NCBI GenBank assembly: GCA_023263685.1
Contig: JALQVM010000003.1
Location: 1 to 37,929 of the forward strand
Direction: 5' to 3'
Length of the DNA: 37,929 bases
Source: Flavobacteriaceae bacterium
Lineage (GTDB): Bacteria; Bacteroidota; Bacteroidia; Flavobacteriales; Flavobacteriaceae
The translations under genes and the position numbers were made by a program. Each line of letters starts with the position of its first letter. The first letter of the stretch is position 1. Under the pieces are notes generated by a model. That model made no database searches, was not told where the DNA came from, and saw nothing but the letters and a program-made list of their open reading frames with translations. Below are positions 7,202 to 15,583 of the stretch, piece after piece.

Positions 7202-8899
7202 ATGAATGCACAGATTTGGACGTACCTGTTGGTTGGGGCGACCTTCCTTTTATACATTATTATTGCGATCATTTCCCGAGCCGGGTCAACTAAAGAATTT
7301 TATGTTGCCGGTGGCGGGGTAAGTCCCATTGCCAATGGTATGGCAACGGCTGCCGATTGGATGTCTGCCGCATCATTTTTATCCATGACAGGATTGATTG
7401 CATTTATGGGATTTTCTGGAGGACAATACCTCATGGGATGGACAGGAGGCTACGTACTGTTGGCTCTTTTATTGGCTCCTTATTTGAGGAAATTTGGAAA
7501 GTTTACCGTACCTGATTTTATTGGAGAACGTTATTATTCCAAAAATGCGCGACTCATTGCGTTGATTTGCGCCCTATTTGTTTCTTTTACTTATGTGGTA
7601 GGACAAATGAAAGGCGTAGGAGTTGCCTTTGCTCGTTTTCTAAACGTGCCCTTTGATACCGGGGTTCTTATTGGGATCGGGATTGTTTTTTTCTATGCTG
7701 TCTTAGGCGGAATGAAAGGAATTACCTACACCCAAGTAGCTCAGTTTTGTGTGTTAATTTTTGCCTTTACGGTACCTGCCATTTTTATATCTCTTCAAAT
7801 GACGGGAAATCCCATTCCGCAATTGGGCTTTGGTTCTCGTGGACCGGACGGGGTATTTTTACTCGAAAAGCTCAATCAACTCTCAGTTGATTTAGGGTTT
7901 GATTCCTATACGGCAGTAGATCAAAATAATTTGGTCAATATGTTTTTTATTACCGGGGCATTAATGTTCGGTACTGCCGGATTGCCTCATGTTATTGTTC
8001 GGTTTTTTACTGTTCCTCGGGTAAAAGATGCACGTATCTCCGCAGGCTGGGCCTTATTGTTTATTGCAATTTTATATACAACTGCTCCGGCAGTGGCTGT
8101 TTTTGCCCGCACCAACATTTTAAATACCCTTTCAAATGCCTCCTATGAAGCTGTTCCCGAATGGTTTACCAATTGGGAAAGTACGGGACTGCTTTCTTTT
8201 GAGGACAAAAATCAAGATGGAATCATACAGTATGTAGCAGATCCTGTGGTCAACGAACTTCAAGTCGATCAAGACATTATTGTACTGGCAAATCCCGAAA
8301 TAGCCAACCTCCCTGCTTGGGTAATTGGATTGGTAGTAGCGGGAGGTTTAGCTGCAGCACTTTCTACGGCAGCAGGCTTACTACTAGTTATATCAACTTC
8401 CATATCTCATGATTTATTAAAAAATTATTTGAGACCAGACATCAGCGAAAAAGGCGAACTGTATGCGGCTCGAATTGCGATTGCCGTAGCAGTTGTAGCA
8501 GCAGGTCTTGCTGGGATGAACCCTCCGGGCTTTGTAGCACAAGTTGTCGCCTTAGCTTTTGGATTAGCGGCTTCTTCCTTTTTTCCAGCCATAATTTTAG
8601 GTATATTCGATAAGCGTATGAACAAACAAGGGGCCCTCAGTGGAATGATCGTTGGAATTATCTTTACAACAGCCTATATCATTTACTTCAAACCTCAATT
8701 GGGAGGTCCAGGTTTACCTGAAAACTTCTGGTGGGGCATTGCACCTGAAGGTATCGGAACACTTGGGATGTTAGTAAATTTTGCAGTTGCCTTGGTAGTT
8801 TCAAGATTGACCACTGCTCCTCCTCGAGAAGTTTTAGAATTAACAGAACGAATTCGAACACCGAGAGGATCAAATAATACCGCTGCAGCCATACATTAA
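7202..8899 (+). CDS. Sodium/solute symporter, acetate-type (VC_2705 subfamily)
   Basis: A 565-residue integral membrane protein of the solute:sodium symporter family with about 13 membrane helices. Recognisable blocks are STKEFYVAGGGVSPIANGMA with AADWMSAASFLSM, then GGYVLLALLLAPYLRKFGKFTVPDF, and the AGGLAAALSTAAGLLLVISTS segment of the sodium-binding core. A loop of roughly 70 residues (about 300-370, with DKNQDGIIQY) precedes that segment, as in the VC_2705 subfamily. It follows a DUF4212 subunit and precedes acetyl-CoA synthetase, so acetate or another short monocarboxylate is the likely substrate. The substrate assignment is from context. Confidence 0.88.
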   Translation: MNAQIWTYLLVGATFLLYIIIAIISRAGSTKEFYVAGGGVSPIANGMATAADWMSAASFLSMTGLIAFMGFSGGQYLMGWTGGYVLLALLLAPYLRKFGKFTVPDFIGERYYSKNARLIALICALFVSFTYVVGQMKGVGVAFARFLNVPFDTGVLIGIGIVFFYAVLGGMKGITYTQVAQFCVLIFAFTVPAIFISLQMTGNPIPQLGFGSRGPDGVFLLEKLNQLSVDLGFDSYTAVDQNNLVNMFFITGALMFGTAGLPHVIVRFFTVPRVKDARISAGWALLFIAILYTTAPAVAVFARTNILNTLSNASYEAVPEWFTNWESTGLLSFEDKNQDGIIQYVADPVVNELQVDQDIIVLANPEIANLPAWVIGLVVAGGLAAALSTAAGLLLVISTSISHDLLKNYLRPDISEKGELYAARIAIAVAVVAAGLAGMNPPGFVAQVVALAFGLAASSFFPAIILGIFDKRMNKQGALSGMIVGIIFTTAYIIYFKPQLGGPGLPENFWWGIAPEGIGTLGMLVNFAVALVVSRLTTAPPREVLELTERIRTPRGSNNTAAAIH

Positions 8900-8915
8900 A
8901 AAATTTGAATTAAAC

Positions 8916-10823
8916 ATGAGTCAAAAAATTCAATCACTTTCTGAGTATTTTCAAGAATATCAGGAAAGCATCCAGCAACCTGAAGAGTTTTGGAGTAGAA
9001 TAGCCAAAAACTTTCATTGGAAAAAACCATGGGATAGTGTACTCTCTTGGAATTTTGACGGGCCTGAGGTCAAATGGTTTGAAAACGCACAATTAAACAT
9101 AACCGAAAATATTTTTGAACGTCAGTTGTCTACCCATGGTGAAAAAACAGCAATCTTATGGGAACCTAATGATCCAAAGGAACCCGAACGTAGCATAAGC
9201 TATAACGAATTATTTGAACTCACTTGCCAGTTTTCTAATGCGCTTGAAAGTCAAGGCATACAAAAAGGAGATCGTGTCATCATCTATATGCCCATGATAC
9301 CTGAGGCAGCTATTGCCATGCTTGCTTGTGCAAGGGTAGGGGCAGTTCACTCTGTTGTTTTTGCTGGATTTTCTTCCACTGCGCTAGCCGACCGTATCAA
9401 TGACTGTGAAGCTAAAATGGTTTTAACTTCTGACGGTAATTTTAGGGGGGCTAAAAATATACCGGTAAAAGAAGTAGTCGATGAAGCTTTAGAAAAAACA
9501 ACTACTGTTGATAAGGTAATTGTCTACCAGCGAACCCAAGAATCCGTTACTATGAAGGAGGGGCGAGACCTGTGGTGGCATGAACTTATTCAAAGCGAAT
9601 CCAAAGAACATACAGCTGCAACCTTAGATGCCGAAGACTTACTTTTTATCTTATACACTTCAGGATCTACGGGTAAGCCTAAAGGCGTTGTACATACAAC
9701 TGCGGGTTATATGGTGTATACTCATTATTCATTTTTAAACGTTTTTCAATACGAACAAGAGGATGTATACTGGTGTACGGCCGATGTTGGTTGGATTACA
9801 GGTCATTCCTATATCGTATACGGGCCGCTTTTAGCCGGTGCCACAACTTTGATGTTTGAAGGGGTACCCACCTATCCAACCGCGGGACGATTTTGGGAAA
9901 TTGTAGACAAATATCAAGTCAATCAATTTTATACAGCACCCACGGCCATTAGGGCTTTACAGGCCTATGGATTAGAACCTCTAGAGCCGTATTCACTTAG
10001 CTCATTAAAAGTTATTGGTTCTGTTGGCGAGCCTATTAATGAAGAGGCTTGGCATTGGTATCACGATCATATAGGCAAAGGAAAATGCCCACTGGTAGAT
10101 ACATGGTGGCAAACGGAAACAGGAGGGATCATGATTTCTCCTTTGGCAGGAATCACACCGAATAAACCCGCCCATGCCTCGCTCCCTTTACCGGGTATCC
10201 AGCCCATACTTGTCGATGCTGAAGGGAATGAGCTAAAGGGAAATAATGTGGAGGGGAATCTCTGTATTAAATTTCCTTGGCCTTCTATGCTGCGTACCAC
10301 CTATGGCGATCATAAGCGTTGCAAGGACACGTATTTTTCTACGTATCCCGGTTTATATTTTACCGGTGATGGCGCCAAACGCGATCACGATGGCTATTTG
10401 AGAATTTTGGGTAGGGTAGATGATGTAATCAATGTTTCTGGCCATCGAATGGGTACCGCTGAAGTAGAGAATGCGATCAATGAACACCCTAAAGTAATTG
10501 AATCTGCTGTGGTTGGATTTCCACACGTTATCAAAGGGCAAGGAATTTATGCCTATGCCATTTGCGATAGGGAAGGACATACAGACGAAGAACTCATTCA
10601 GGAGATAAAAGATACCGTCCGAAAAATTATCGGCCCTATTGCCAAACCTGATGAAGTTCAGATTGTTCCGGGCTTGCCCAAAACACGCTCTGGTAAAATA
10701 ATGAGAAGAATCCTCAGAAAAGTGGCAAGCAAAGACATTTCAAATTTAGGAGACACTTCGACCCTGCTCAATCCTGAAATTGTCGATCAGATTATTAACG
10801 GCGCTGGGATAAAAAATTCTTAG
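8916..10823 (+). CDS. acs: Acetate--CoA ligase (acetyl-CoA synthetase)
   Basis: A 635-residue member of the ANL adenylating superfamily, full length for Acs. It activates acetate with ATP and CoA to acetyl-CoA through an acetyl-adenylate. The AMP-binding P-loop YTSGSTGKPKGVVHT lies near residue 245; TWWQTETGG and the YFTGDGAKRDHDGY/ILGRVDDVINVSGHR blocks follow; the C-terminal PKTRSGKIMRR carries K594, the catalytic lysine that is commonly inhibited by acetylation. It begins 16 bases after the symporter gene, giving an uptake-activation operon. Its 3' end overlaps the convergent small lipoprotein gene by 4 bases. Confidence 0.95.
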   Translation: MSQKIQSLSEYFQEYQESIQQPEEFWSRIAKNFHWKKPWDSVLSWNFDGPEVKWFENAQLNITENIFERQLSTHGEKTAILWEPNDPKEPERSISYNELFELTCQFSNALESQGIQKGDRVIIYMPMIPEAAIAMLACARVGAVHSVVFAGFSSTALADRINDCEAKMVLTSDGNFRGAKNIPVKEVVDEALEKTTTVDKVIVYQRTQESVTMKEGRDLWWHELIQSESKEHTAATLDAEDLLFILYTSGSTGKPKGVVHTTAGYMVYTHYSFLNVFQYEQEDVYWCTADVGWITGHSYIVYGPLLAGATTLMFEGVPTYPTAGRFWEIVDKYQVNQFYTAPTAIRALQAYGLEPLEPYSLSSLKVIGSVGEPINEEAWHWYHDHIGKGKCPLVDTWWQTETGGIMISPLAGITPNKPAHASLPLPGIQPILVDAEGNELKGNNVEGNLCIKFPWPSMLRTTYGDHKRCKDTYFSTYPGLYFTGDGAKRDHDGYLRILGRVDDVINVSGHRMGTAEVENAINEHPKVIESAVVGFPHVIKGQGIYAYAICDREGHTDEELIQEIKDTVRKIIGPIAKPDEVQIVPGLPKTRSGKIMRRILRKVASKDISNLGDTSTLLNPEIVDQIINGAGIKNS

Positions 10824-11077
10824 CCTGCTGCACAGTATTCGTCACCGACCTCAAAGGCATCGTAAATTTCTTTACTTACGCTTCCTTGTCGTATGCCATC
10901 GTCCGGAATTTCGGGATTCGTAAAGTCTCCATAAGAGCGACTGTACTCATCGGTTTGTAGCACAAAATAATAGCTATCGTTTTGGTTTACTTTTTGAATA
11001 ATTTGCCCACAGCGTTGCTCCTCTTTTTGACAGTTAAAAAAAACGAACATCAGTAAAAGGAAAAAAAATCTAGGCAT
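10820..11077 (-). CDS. Small predicted lipoprotein, function unknown
   Basis: An 85-residue protein with a short signal peptide ending in the lipobox FFNC (lipidated cysteine C16), then a 69-residue mature part with two cysteines (C23 and C82) that could form a disulfide. Its sequence contains QIIQKVNQNDSYYFVLQTDE and ends in GDEYCAAG. I do not recognise the family. It lies 6 bases downstream of murF on the same strand, so it is probably the last gene of the gldJ-murF block. The lipobox and the conserved-looking operon position support a real gene. Confidence 0.62.
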   Translation of the reverse strand: MPRFFFLLLMFVFFNCQKEEQRCGQIIQKVNQNDSYYFVLQTDEYSRSYGDFTNPEIPDDGIRQGSVSKEIYDAFEVGDEYCAAG

Positions 11078-11083
11078 TTGAAC

Positions 11084-12379
11084 TTATAGGGATTTAAAAA
11101 AGGGAATTAAACGTTCGAGCTGCGAGGCTCGAGATCCTTTGATAAGCACAGTGCTGTAGTTCCAATGGAGTGGTTCAAAAGAGTTGAGAAATGCCTCAAG
11201 GTCAGCATGCTTTTCTATCCGCTTTTCCAAAGTTGAGGTAGCCCCAAATTGAGCCCCAATGAGAATAATTTTTTCAAATTCAAAATGCAAACATCGACTA
11301 ATAATCTGTTCATGCTCTTCAAGCGAAGTAGGGCCTAGTTCCTTCATGTCACCTAACACAACGGCCTTTGATCGACTTGACTTTTGGGCAAAGGCTTCAA
11401 GCGCAGCAAGCATACTGGTAGGGTTGGCATTATAGGCGTCCAGCACATATTCGGTTTGTTTGATAGTGATCAATTGAGAGCGGTTGTTAGACGGGCTGTA
11501 GTTCCCAAGGGCTTTTTTACTGTCCTCCAAGGGAATGTCCAACAATGCTCCAAAAGAAAGAGCTGCTGCCAGATTAGTGGAGTTGTAACTCCCGTAAAGT
11601 TTTGATTCAATCAGATGATCTTGAAATTGGATACAAACAGTACCCTCCTTAGCATTTACGATCTTCCAAACAAAATCTGCGTCGGATGCAGTACTGAAGT
11701 GATTTAAATTCGCTCCTTGCGTATGGTTTACTTGTTCTTTATCGTCTCGGTTAATCAGGATACGCTGATTGTGTTGGATTAAGTGCCTGTACAATTCGGT
11801 CTTGGATCGGATAACCCCTTCAAGACTCCCAAAGCCTTCGAGGTGTGCCTTACCAAAATTGGTGATATATCCCCAATTGGGTTTAGCAATTGCTGCGAGT
11901 GCTGCAATTTCCCCCGGGTGATTGGCACCCATTTCAATGATTCCAATTTCGTGTTCCTTTTTTAATTTCAATAAGGTTAGGGGAACCCCTATGTGATTGT
12001 TGAGGTTGCCTACGGTCGCCAGTACTTTGAATTTGGCCGATAAAACTTCCCGAATTAATTCCTTAGTAGTTGTTTTGCCATTACTGCCTGTCAATGCGAT
12101 TAAGGTAGTATTCAATTGATCTCGATGGTGTGTAGCCAGTTGTTGTAAGGCTTGGAGCGTATTTTTTACTAGGATGATTCGTTCGTCTTTGTCTTCTATT
12201 AGAGGATCATCAATCACTACGGCAAGGGCTCCCAATTCAAGGGCTTGAAGAGCAAATTGATTGCCGTTAAAATTGGGTCCGCTTAACGCAAAAAAAAGAC
12301 TTCCTTTTTCCAGCGTTCTCGTATCAGTACTTACCCCTTTTGAGTTTAAAAATATCGTGTAAAGCGCTGCTGTATTCAT
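11084..12379 (-). CDS. murF: UDP-N-acetylmuramoyl-tripeptide--D-alanyl-D-alanine ligase
   Basis: A 431-residue Mur ligase that adds D-Ala-D-Ala to UDP-MurNAc-tripeptide in the cytoplasm, the last soluble step of peptidoglycan precursor synthesis. The N-terminal domain has the MurE/MurF-type STDTRTLEKGSLFFALSG; the ATP loop is GSNGKTTTK (98-106); EMGANHPGEI and GYITNFGKAHLEGFG follow in the central domain; DAYNANPTSM and VLGDMKELG mark the C-terminal domain. DAYNANP identifies MurF rather than MurE. Length is usual. The start codon lies 3 bases after the T-run of a terminator hairpin that follows gldJ, an unusual leader. Confidence 0.94.
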   Translation of the reverse strand: MNTAALYTIFLNSKGVSTDTRTLEKGSLFFALSGPNFNGNQFALQALELGALAVVIDDPLIEDKDERIILVKNTLQALQQLATHHRDQLNTTLIALTGSNGKTTTKELIREVLSAKFKVLATVGNLNNHIGVPLTLLKLKKEHEIGIIEMGANHPGEIAALAAIAKPNWGYITNFGKAHLEGFGSLEGVIRSKTELYRHLIQHNQRILINRDDKEQVNHTQGANLNHFSTASDADFVWKIVNAKEGTVCIQFQDHLIESKLYGSYNSTNLAAALSFGALLDIPLEDSKKALGNYSPSNNRSQLITIKQTEYVLDAYNANPTSMLAALEAFAQKSSRSKAVVLGDMKELGPTSLEEHEQIISRCLHFEFEKIILIGAQFGATSTLEKRIEKHADLEAFLNSFEPLHWNYSTVLIKGSRASQLERLIPFFKSL

Positions 12380-12381
12380 GC

Positions 12382-12413
12382 TAAAAAAAAAGCACCTTAT
12401 TGCTAAGATGCTT
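12382..12413 (-). terminator. Intrinsic terminator between gldJ and murF
   Basis: On the minus strand the order after the gldJ stop is stem AAGCATCTT, a 6-base loop, AAGGTGCTT and then a run of T. Pairing is 9 bp including one G-T pair (plus-strand arms 12390-12398 and 12405-12413). The T-run ends 3 bases before the murF start codon, so readthrough would be needed for co-transcription unless murF has a promoter inside gldJ. Confidence 0.75.
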
Positions 12414-12423
12414 TTGTTTTTTG

Positions 12424-14103
12424 TTAACCGCGTCTCTTGTGTCGAGCTGTTTTTTTAACCTGGCTTTTGGAGCCTAATCTTGACATGGCGCATCTAAAAC
12501 CGATGTAGTCTGTGGCAATGTATTGAGGTAAATACCTGCGTTGTGCTGGATCCAACCAAAAAGCTCGGTCTTTCCAAGATCCTCCTTTGTAAACTCTCAC
12601 CTCATCCGTGATTAGAGTAGTTCTTTTATTGGAAGCATCGAGCTCTCTTATAGGATCACCATTCTCATCCATTGTAATTTGAGGAGACTGAGGAGCATTA
12701 TACATTAAGGAAGTTTCCGTTTTTCCTGTTGTCGCTCCTTCTGACCCATCGGGTCTTCCTGAGGCATAGCTTCTAGAAGATTCTACATCACCGTCCCTAA
12801 AATTTCGATTATCACTTTCTGAAAAGTTTTGTCTGAGGAAGGTTTCCTCCTCGTCTATAGGTGCGAGGGCTAAATCCCCTGGCAATTTTTTCAAGAGGAC
12901 TTTACCGTTGGGAAGCGTATCGAAAACCAATTCGTCAGGAGAGATTGTAATTGCTTTACCGTCTTCTCCGATTACATTTTTAAGGTAAACGTTTCCACGG
13001 TAATAATTAAAGTCATTCGCTTGATCGTCTACAATTGGTCTGTACACATCCGATACCCATTCGGCAACATTTCCAGCCATATCATAGATTCCAAAATCGT
13101 TGGGAGGGTATTGTTTGACTTGTATGGTAATGTCTGCACCGTCGTCAGACCAACCCGCAATTCCACCGTAATCTCCTTTGCCCAGTTTAAAATTGGCAAG
13201 CTGATCTCCTTCCGTTCTTCGATCACTGGAGCGGGTATATTCTCCAGACCAAGGATATTTCTTTTTCCCTCGGTAGGTATTGTATTCTCTATCCCCAACT
13301 AAGGCCAAAGCAGCATACTCCCATTCCGTTTCAGTGGGTAGTCGGTAAGAAGGGAGTAAAATCCCTTTTTCAACTCCTGCATAGACTTTTACAATTGAAT
13401 CTCCTTTTTTCTCCTCTGCGTTTTTACCGCTAATACTATCCATTTTCCCGCCGTAAACTGTTTCAGGGCGTTTCAGATAGGCTGCTGTATTGAAGGTACT
13501 ATTAGTTCCTACCTCGGTATATCGCACGTCTTTTTGAACATAAGATTCACGTTCAAGGATGTATTCATTGACTCGATCGGTTCTCCATTCAGCGTATTGA
13601 ACCGCTTGCAGCCAATTGACCCCAACCACTGGATATTCAGCATAGGCAGGGTGGCGCAAATAATTCGTAGTAAGTTCTTCCACATAGCCTAACTGATTTC
13701 TCCAAACTAGGGTGTCGGGTAGTGCCCCTTCATAAATTTGTCGGTAGCGAGGTTCGTTCGTAGGAAAAACATATTCTAACCAATCCAAGTACTCTAAATA
13801 CATGAGATTGGTGACTTCAGTTTCGTCTATATAAAACGACATGACATGCTGCTTGTTTGGGGTGTTGTTCCAATCGTGCATGACATCATCCTGCACTTGT
13901 CCTTTAGTAAAGGTGCCTCCTTCGATAAAAACAAGTCCCGGACCGGTTTCTTGATCTTCAAATTCAACATTGAATTGAAATCCTCCACTTTTAGAGTTAA
14001 TATCCCATCCAGTGGCTCTGGAGGCATTGTTTCCACCGCAAGAAGCGATCAGTACAAGTCCGATACAGGGGATTAAAAATTGTTTGAATTGACTCAATTT
14101 CAT
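12424..14103 (-). CDS. gldJ: Gliding motility / type IX secretion lipoprotein GldJ
   Basis: A 559-residue lipoprotein of the gliding machinery. From ATG at 14103 it has signal peptide MKLSQFKQFLIPCIGLVLIA and lipobox IASC (C22). The rest is a formylglycine-generating-enzyme-like (SUMF1) fold: GPGLVFIEGGTFTKG, FYIDETEVTNLMYLEYLDW, VGVNWLQAVQYAEWRTDRVN, RLPTETEWEYAA, NDFGIYDMAGNVAEWVSDVY, then VYKGGSWKDRAFWLDPAQRR and GFRCAMSR. GldJ is required for gliding and stabilises the type IX secretion core protein GldK in Flavobacterium. The C-terminus ends in a basic tail (KKTARHKRRG). An upstream in-frame start at 14136 would place extra residues before the signal peptide and is unlikely. It diverges from porV. 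Confidence 0.93.
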   Translation of the reverse strand: MKLSQFKQFLIPCIGLVLIASCGGNNASRATGWDINSKSGGFQFNVEFEDQETGPGLVFIEGGTFTKGQVQDDVMHDWNNTPNKQHVMSFYIDETEVTNLMYLEYLDWLEYVFPTNEPRYRQIYEGALPDTLVWRNQLGYVEELTTNYLRHPAYAEYPVVGVNWLQAVQYAEWRTDRVNEYILERESYVQKDVRYTEVGTNSTFNTAAYLKRPETVYGGKMDSISGKNAEEKKGDSIVKVYAGVEKGILLPSYRLPTETEWEYAALALVGDREYNTYRGKKKYPWSGEYTRSSDRRTEGDQLANFKLGKGDYGGIAGWSDDGADITIQVKQYPPNDFGIYDMAGNVAEWVSDVYRPIVDDQANDFNYYRGNVYLKNVIGEDGKAITISPDELVFDTLPNGKVLLKKLPGDLALAPIDEEETFLRQNFSESDNRNFRDGDVESSRSYASGRPDGSEGATTGKTETSLMYNAPQSPQITMDENGDPIRELDASNKRTTLITDEVRVYKGGSWKDRAFWLDPAQRRYLPQYIATDYIGFRCAMSRLGSKSQVKKTARHKRRG

Positions 14104-14308
14104 ATAGTTCGACGTTAGTTTCAAAACATTATGCAATATACAAATAATCGTTTTCTTTAAAACAATTGCGTTTCAATTAAATTCGGTTAGCATTTTTAAC
14201 GCTTAAAATGGCAAAATATTGTGGCAAAAAATTTTGTTTAAAAAAAATCAAAATTGAATAACAATTTTTAAAAATAGACGTTATAAAACCATCAACAACC
14301 AAATTGGA
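14104..14308. other. Divergent gldJ/porV intergenic region
   Basis: About 205 bases of AT-rich DNA must hold the promoters of both gldJ and porV. It contains many poly-A and poly-T tracts, and I see no exact TAnnTTTG element at a convincing distance for either gene. No small gene is visible in it. Confidence 0.5.
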
Positions 14309-15484
14309 GTGAAAAGAATTCAATTTTTTTTCTTTTTGAGTCTTGCCCTTATCTCATCCTACAGTTCAGGGCAAAATTCCAATCGTGTGATAAACACGGC
14401 CGTCCCCTTTTTATTGATTACCCCTGATGCCCGTTCGGCAGGGATGGGAGAGCTGGGCGTGGCCACCCCTGCAGACGCCTATTCCCAACAATGGAATCCT
14501 GCGAAATACGCATTTGCCTCCTCAGAAAAAGGAATTGGAATAAGTTATACTCCCTACTTGAGTAAATTGGTAGACGATATTTTTTTAGGAAACCTTACGT
14601 TTTATAAAAAAATATCCGACCGTAGTTCATGGGCTACTAGTTTAAAATACTTTAGTTTAGGCGATATTCAATTCAATGAACTAATCGGCGGATCAATAGT
14701 AGATCAAGGTCAAGAGCGGCCTACAGAGTTGACGGTTGATTTGTCGTATGCATTAAAACTTAGTGAACAATTTTCGATGGCCGTAGGAGGGCGCTACATC
14801 AGATCGGATTTAAAGATCGCTGCCGATTCTGACAATTCTTCAGCCAATACCTTAGGTATTGATGTTGCGGGCTTTTATCAAAGCAACCCCTTTGAAATGG
14901 GAAACAACAATGCCATCTTCAGAGGAGGAGTCAATGTGTCCAATATTGGACCCCGGTTGAATTATGACATAGGAGGGCAAAAAAGTTTCATCCCCACAAA
15001 TCTTAAAATGGGTTTTGGATTGGATCTGCTCTTCGATGATCAAAACAGCCTAGGGGTTTATACCGAGTTTAATAAACTCTTGGTGCCCACTCCTGTGGCA
15101 GTAACCAACGACAAAGGAGAATTTATAGGGTATCGACAGCCTGATATCGATTTTCTCAATGGAATTTTTACTTCATTTAGCGATGCACCAGGAGGGCTTT
15201 CAGAGGAGTTGAGTGAAATCACCCTTGCGGTTGGCTTAGAGTATTTGTTTCAAGATGTTTTTTCATTAAGGACGGGCTATTTTAATGAAAGTCAGGACAA
15301 AGGCTCAAGGCGTTACCTTACTCTAGGAGCTGGATTTGATCTTAAATTTATGGACATCGACATCTCTTACTTGTTTTCTACCTCCAAGGTTCGCAATCCT
15401 TTAGAAAATACAATACGGTTTTCTTTGTCTTTAGATTTGGAAAATCCTGTTCCCCAATCTTCTGCGGAAGTTGCCCAACAATAG
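14309..15484 (+). CDS. porV: Type IX secretion outer-membrane protein PorV (LptO)
   Basis: A 391-residue beta-barrel protein of the PorV family, which is needed to move C-terminal-signal cargo from the type IX translocon to the cell-surface attachment complex. The signal peptide spans about residues 1-21 (ending SSGQ). The mature N-terminus has NTAVPFLLITPDARSAGMGE and the following QQWNPAKYAF, which are hallmark PorV segments, followed by repeated beta strands, GYFNESQDKGSRRYLTLGAG, and a final barrel strand (NTIRFSLSLDL). The start codon is GTG at 14309; no in-frame ATG fits the signal peptide. It is divergent from gldJ, a gene of the same machinery. Confidence 0.93.
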   Translation: MKRIQFFFFLSLALISSYSSGQNSNRVINTAVPFLLITPDARSAGMGELGVATPADAYSQQWNPAKYAFASSEKGIGISYTPYLSKLVDDIFLGNLTFYKKISDRSSWATSLKYFSLGDIQFNELIGGSIVDQGQERPTELTVDLSYALKLSEQFSMAVGGRYIRSDLKIAADSDNSSANTLGIDVAGFYQSNPFEMGNNNAIFRGGVNVSNIGPRLNYDIGGQKSFIPTNLKMGFGLDLLFDDQNSLGVYTEFNKLLVPTPVAVTNDKGEFIGYRQPDIDFLNGIFTSFSDAPGGLSEELSEITLAVGLEYLFQDVFSLRTGYFNESQDKGSRRYLTLGAGFDLKFMDIDISYLFSTSKVRNPLENTIRFSLSLDLENPVPQSSAEVAQQ

Positions 15485-15542
15485 TACGATGAACCCTACG
15501 AATAAATTAGGCTGAATATTTCTTCCTAAAAATAGAAATCAG

Positions 15543-15550
15543 TAATTTTG
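15543..15550 (+). promoter_or_regulatory. Candidate -7 element for the pdhA-pdhC operon
   Basis: TAATTTTG matches TAnnTTTG exactly and is 33 bases before the pdhA start, in the 99-bp gap after porV. No clear -33 TTTG. Confidence 0.45.
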
Positions 15551-15583
15551 CACTCACTATTTGGGATTACTTATTAGGATTTT

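Noticed and set aside
13021-13302. A 93-codon plus-strand reading frame opposite gldJ
   Set aside because: It is antisense to the conserved SUMF1-like domain of gldJ and shows no independent coding features.
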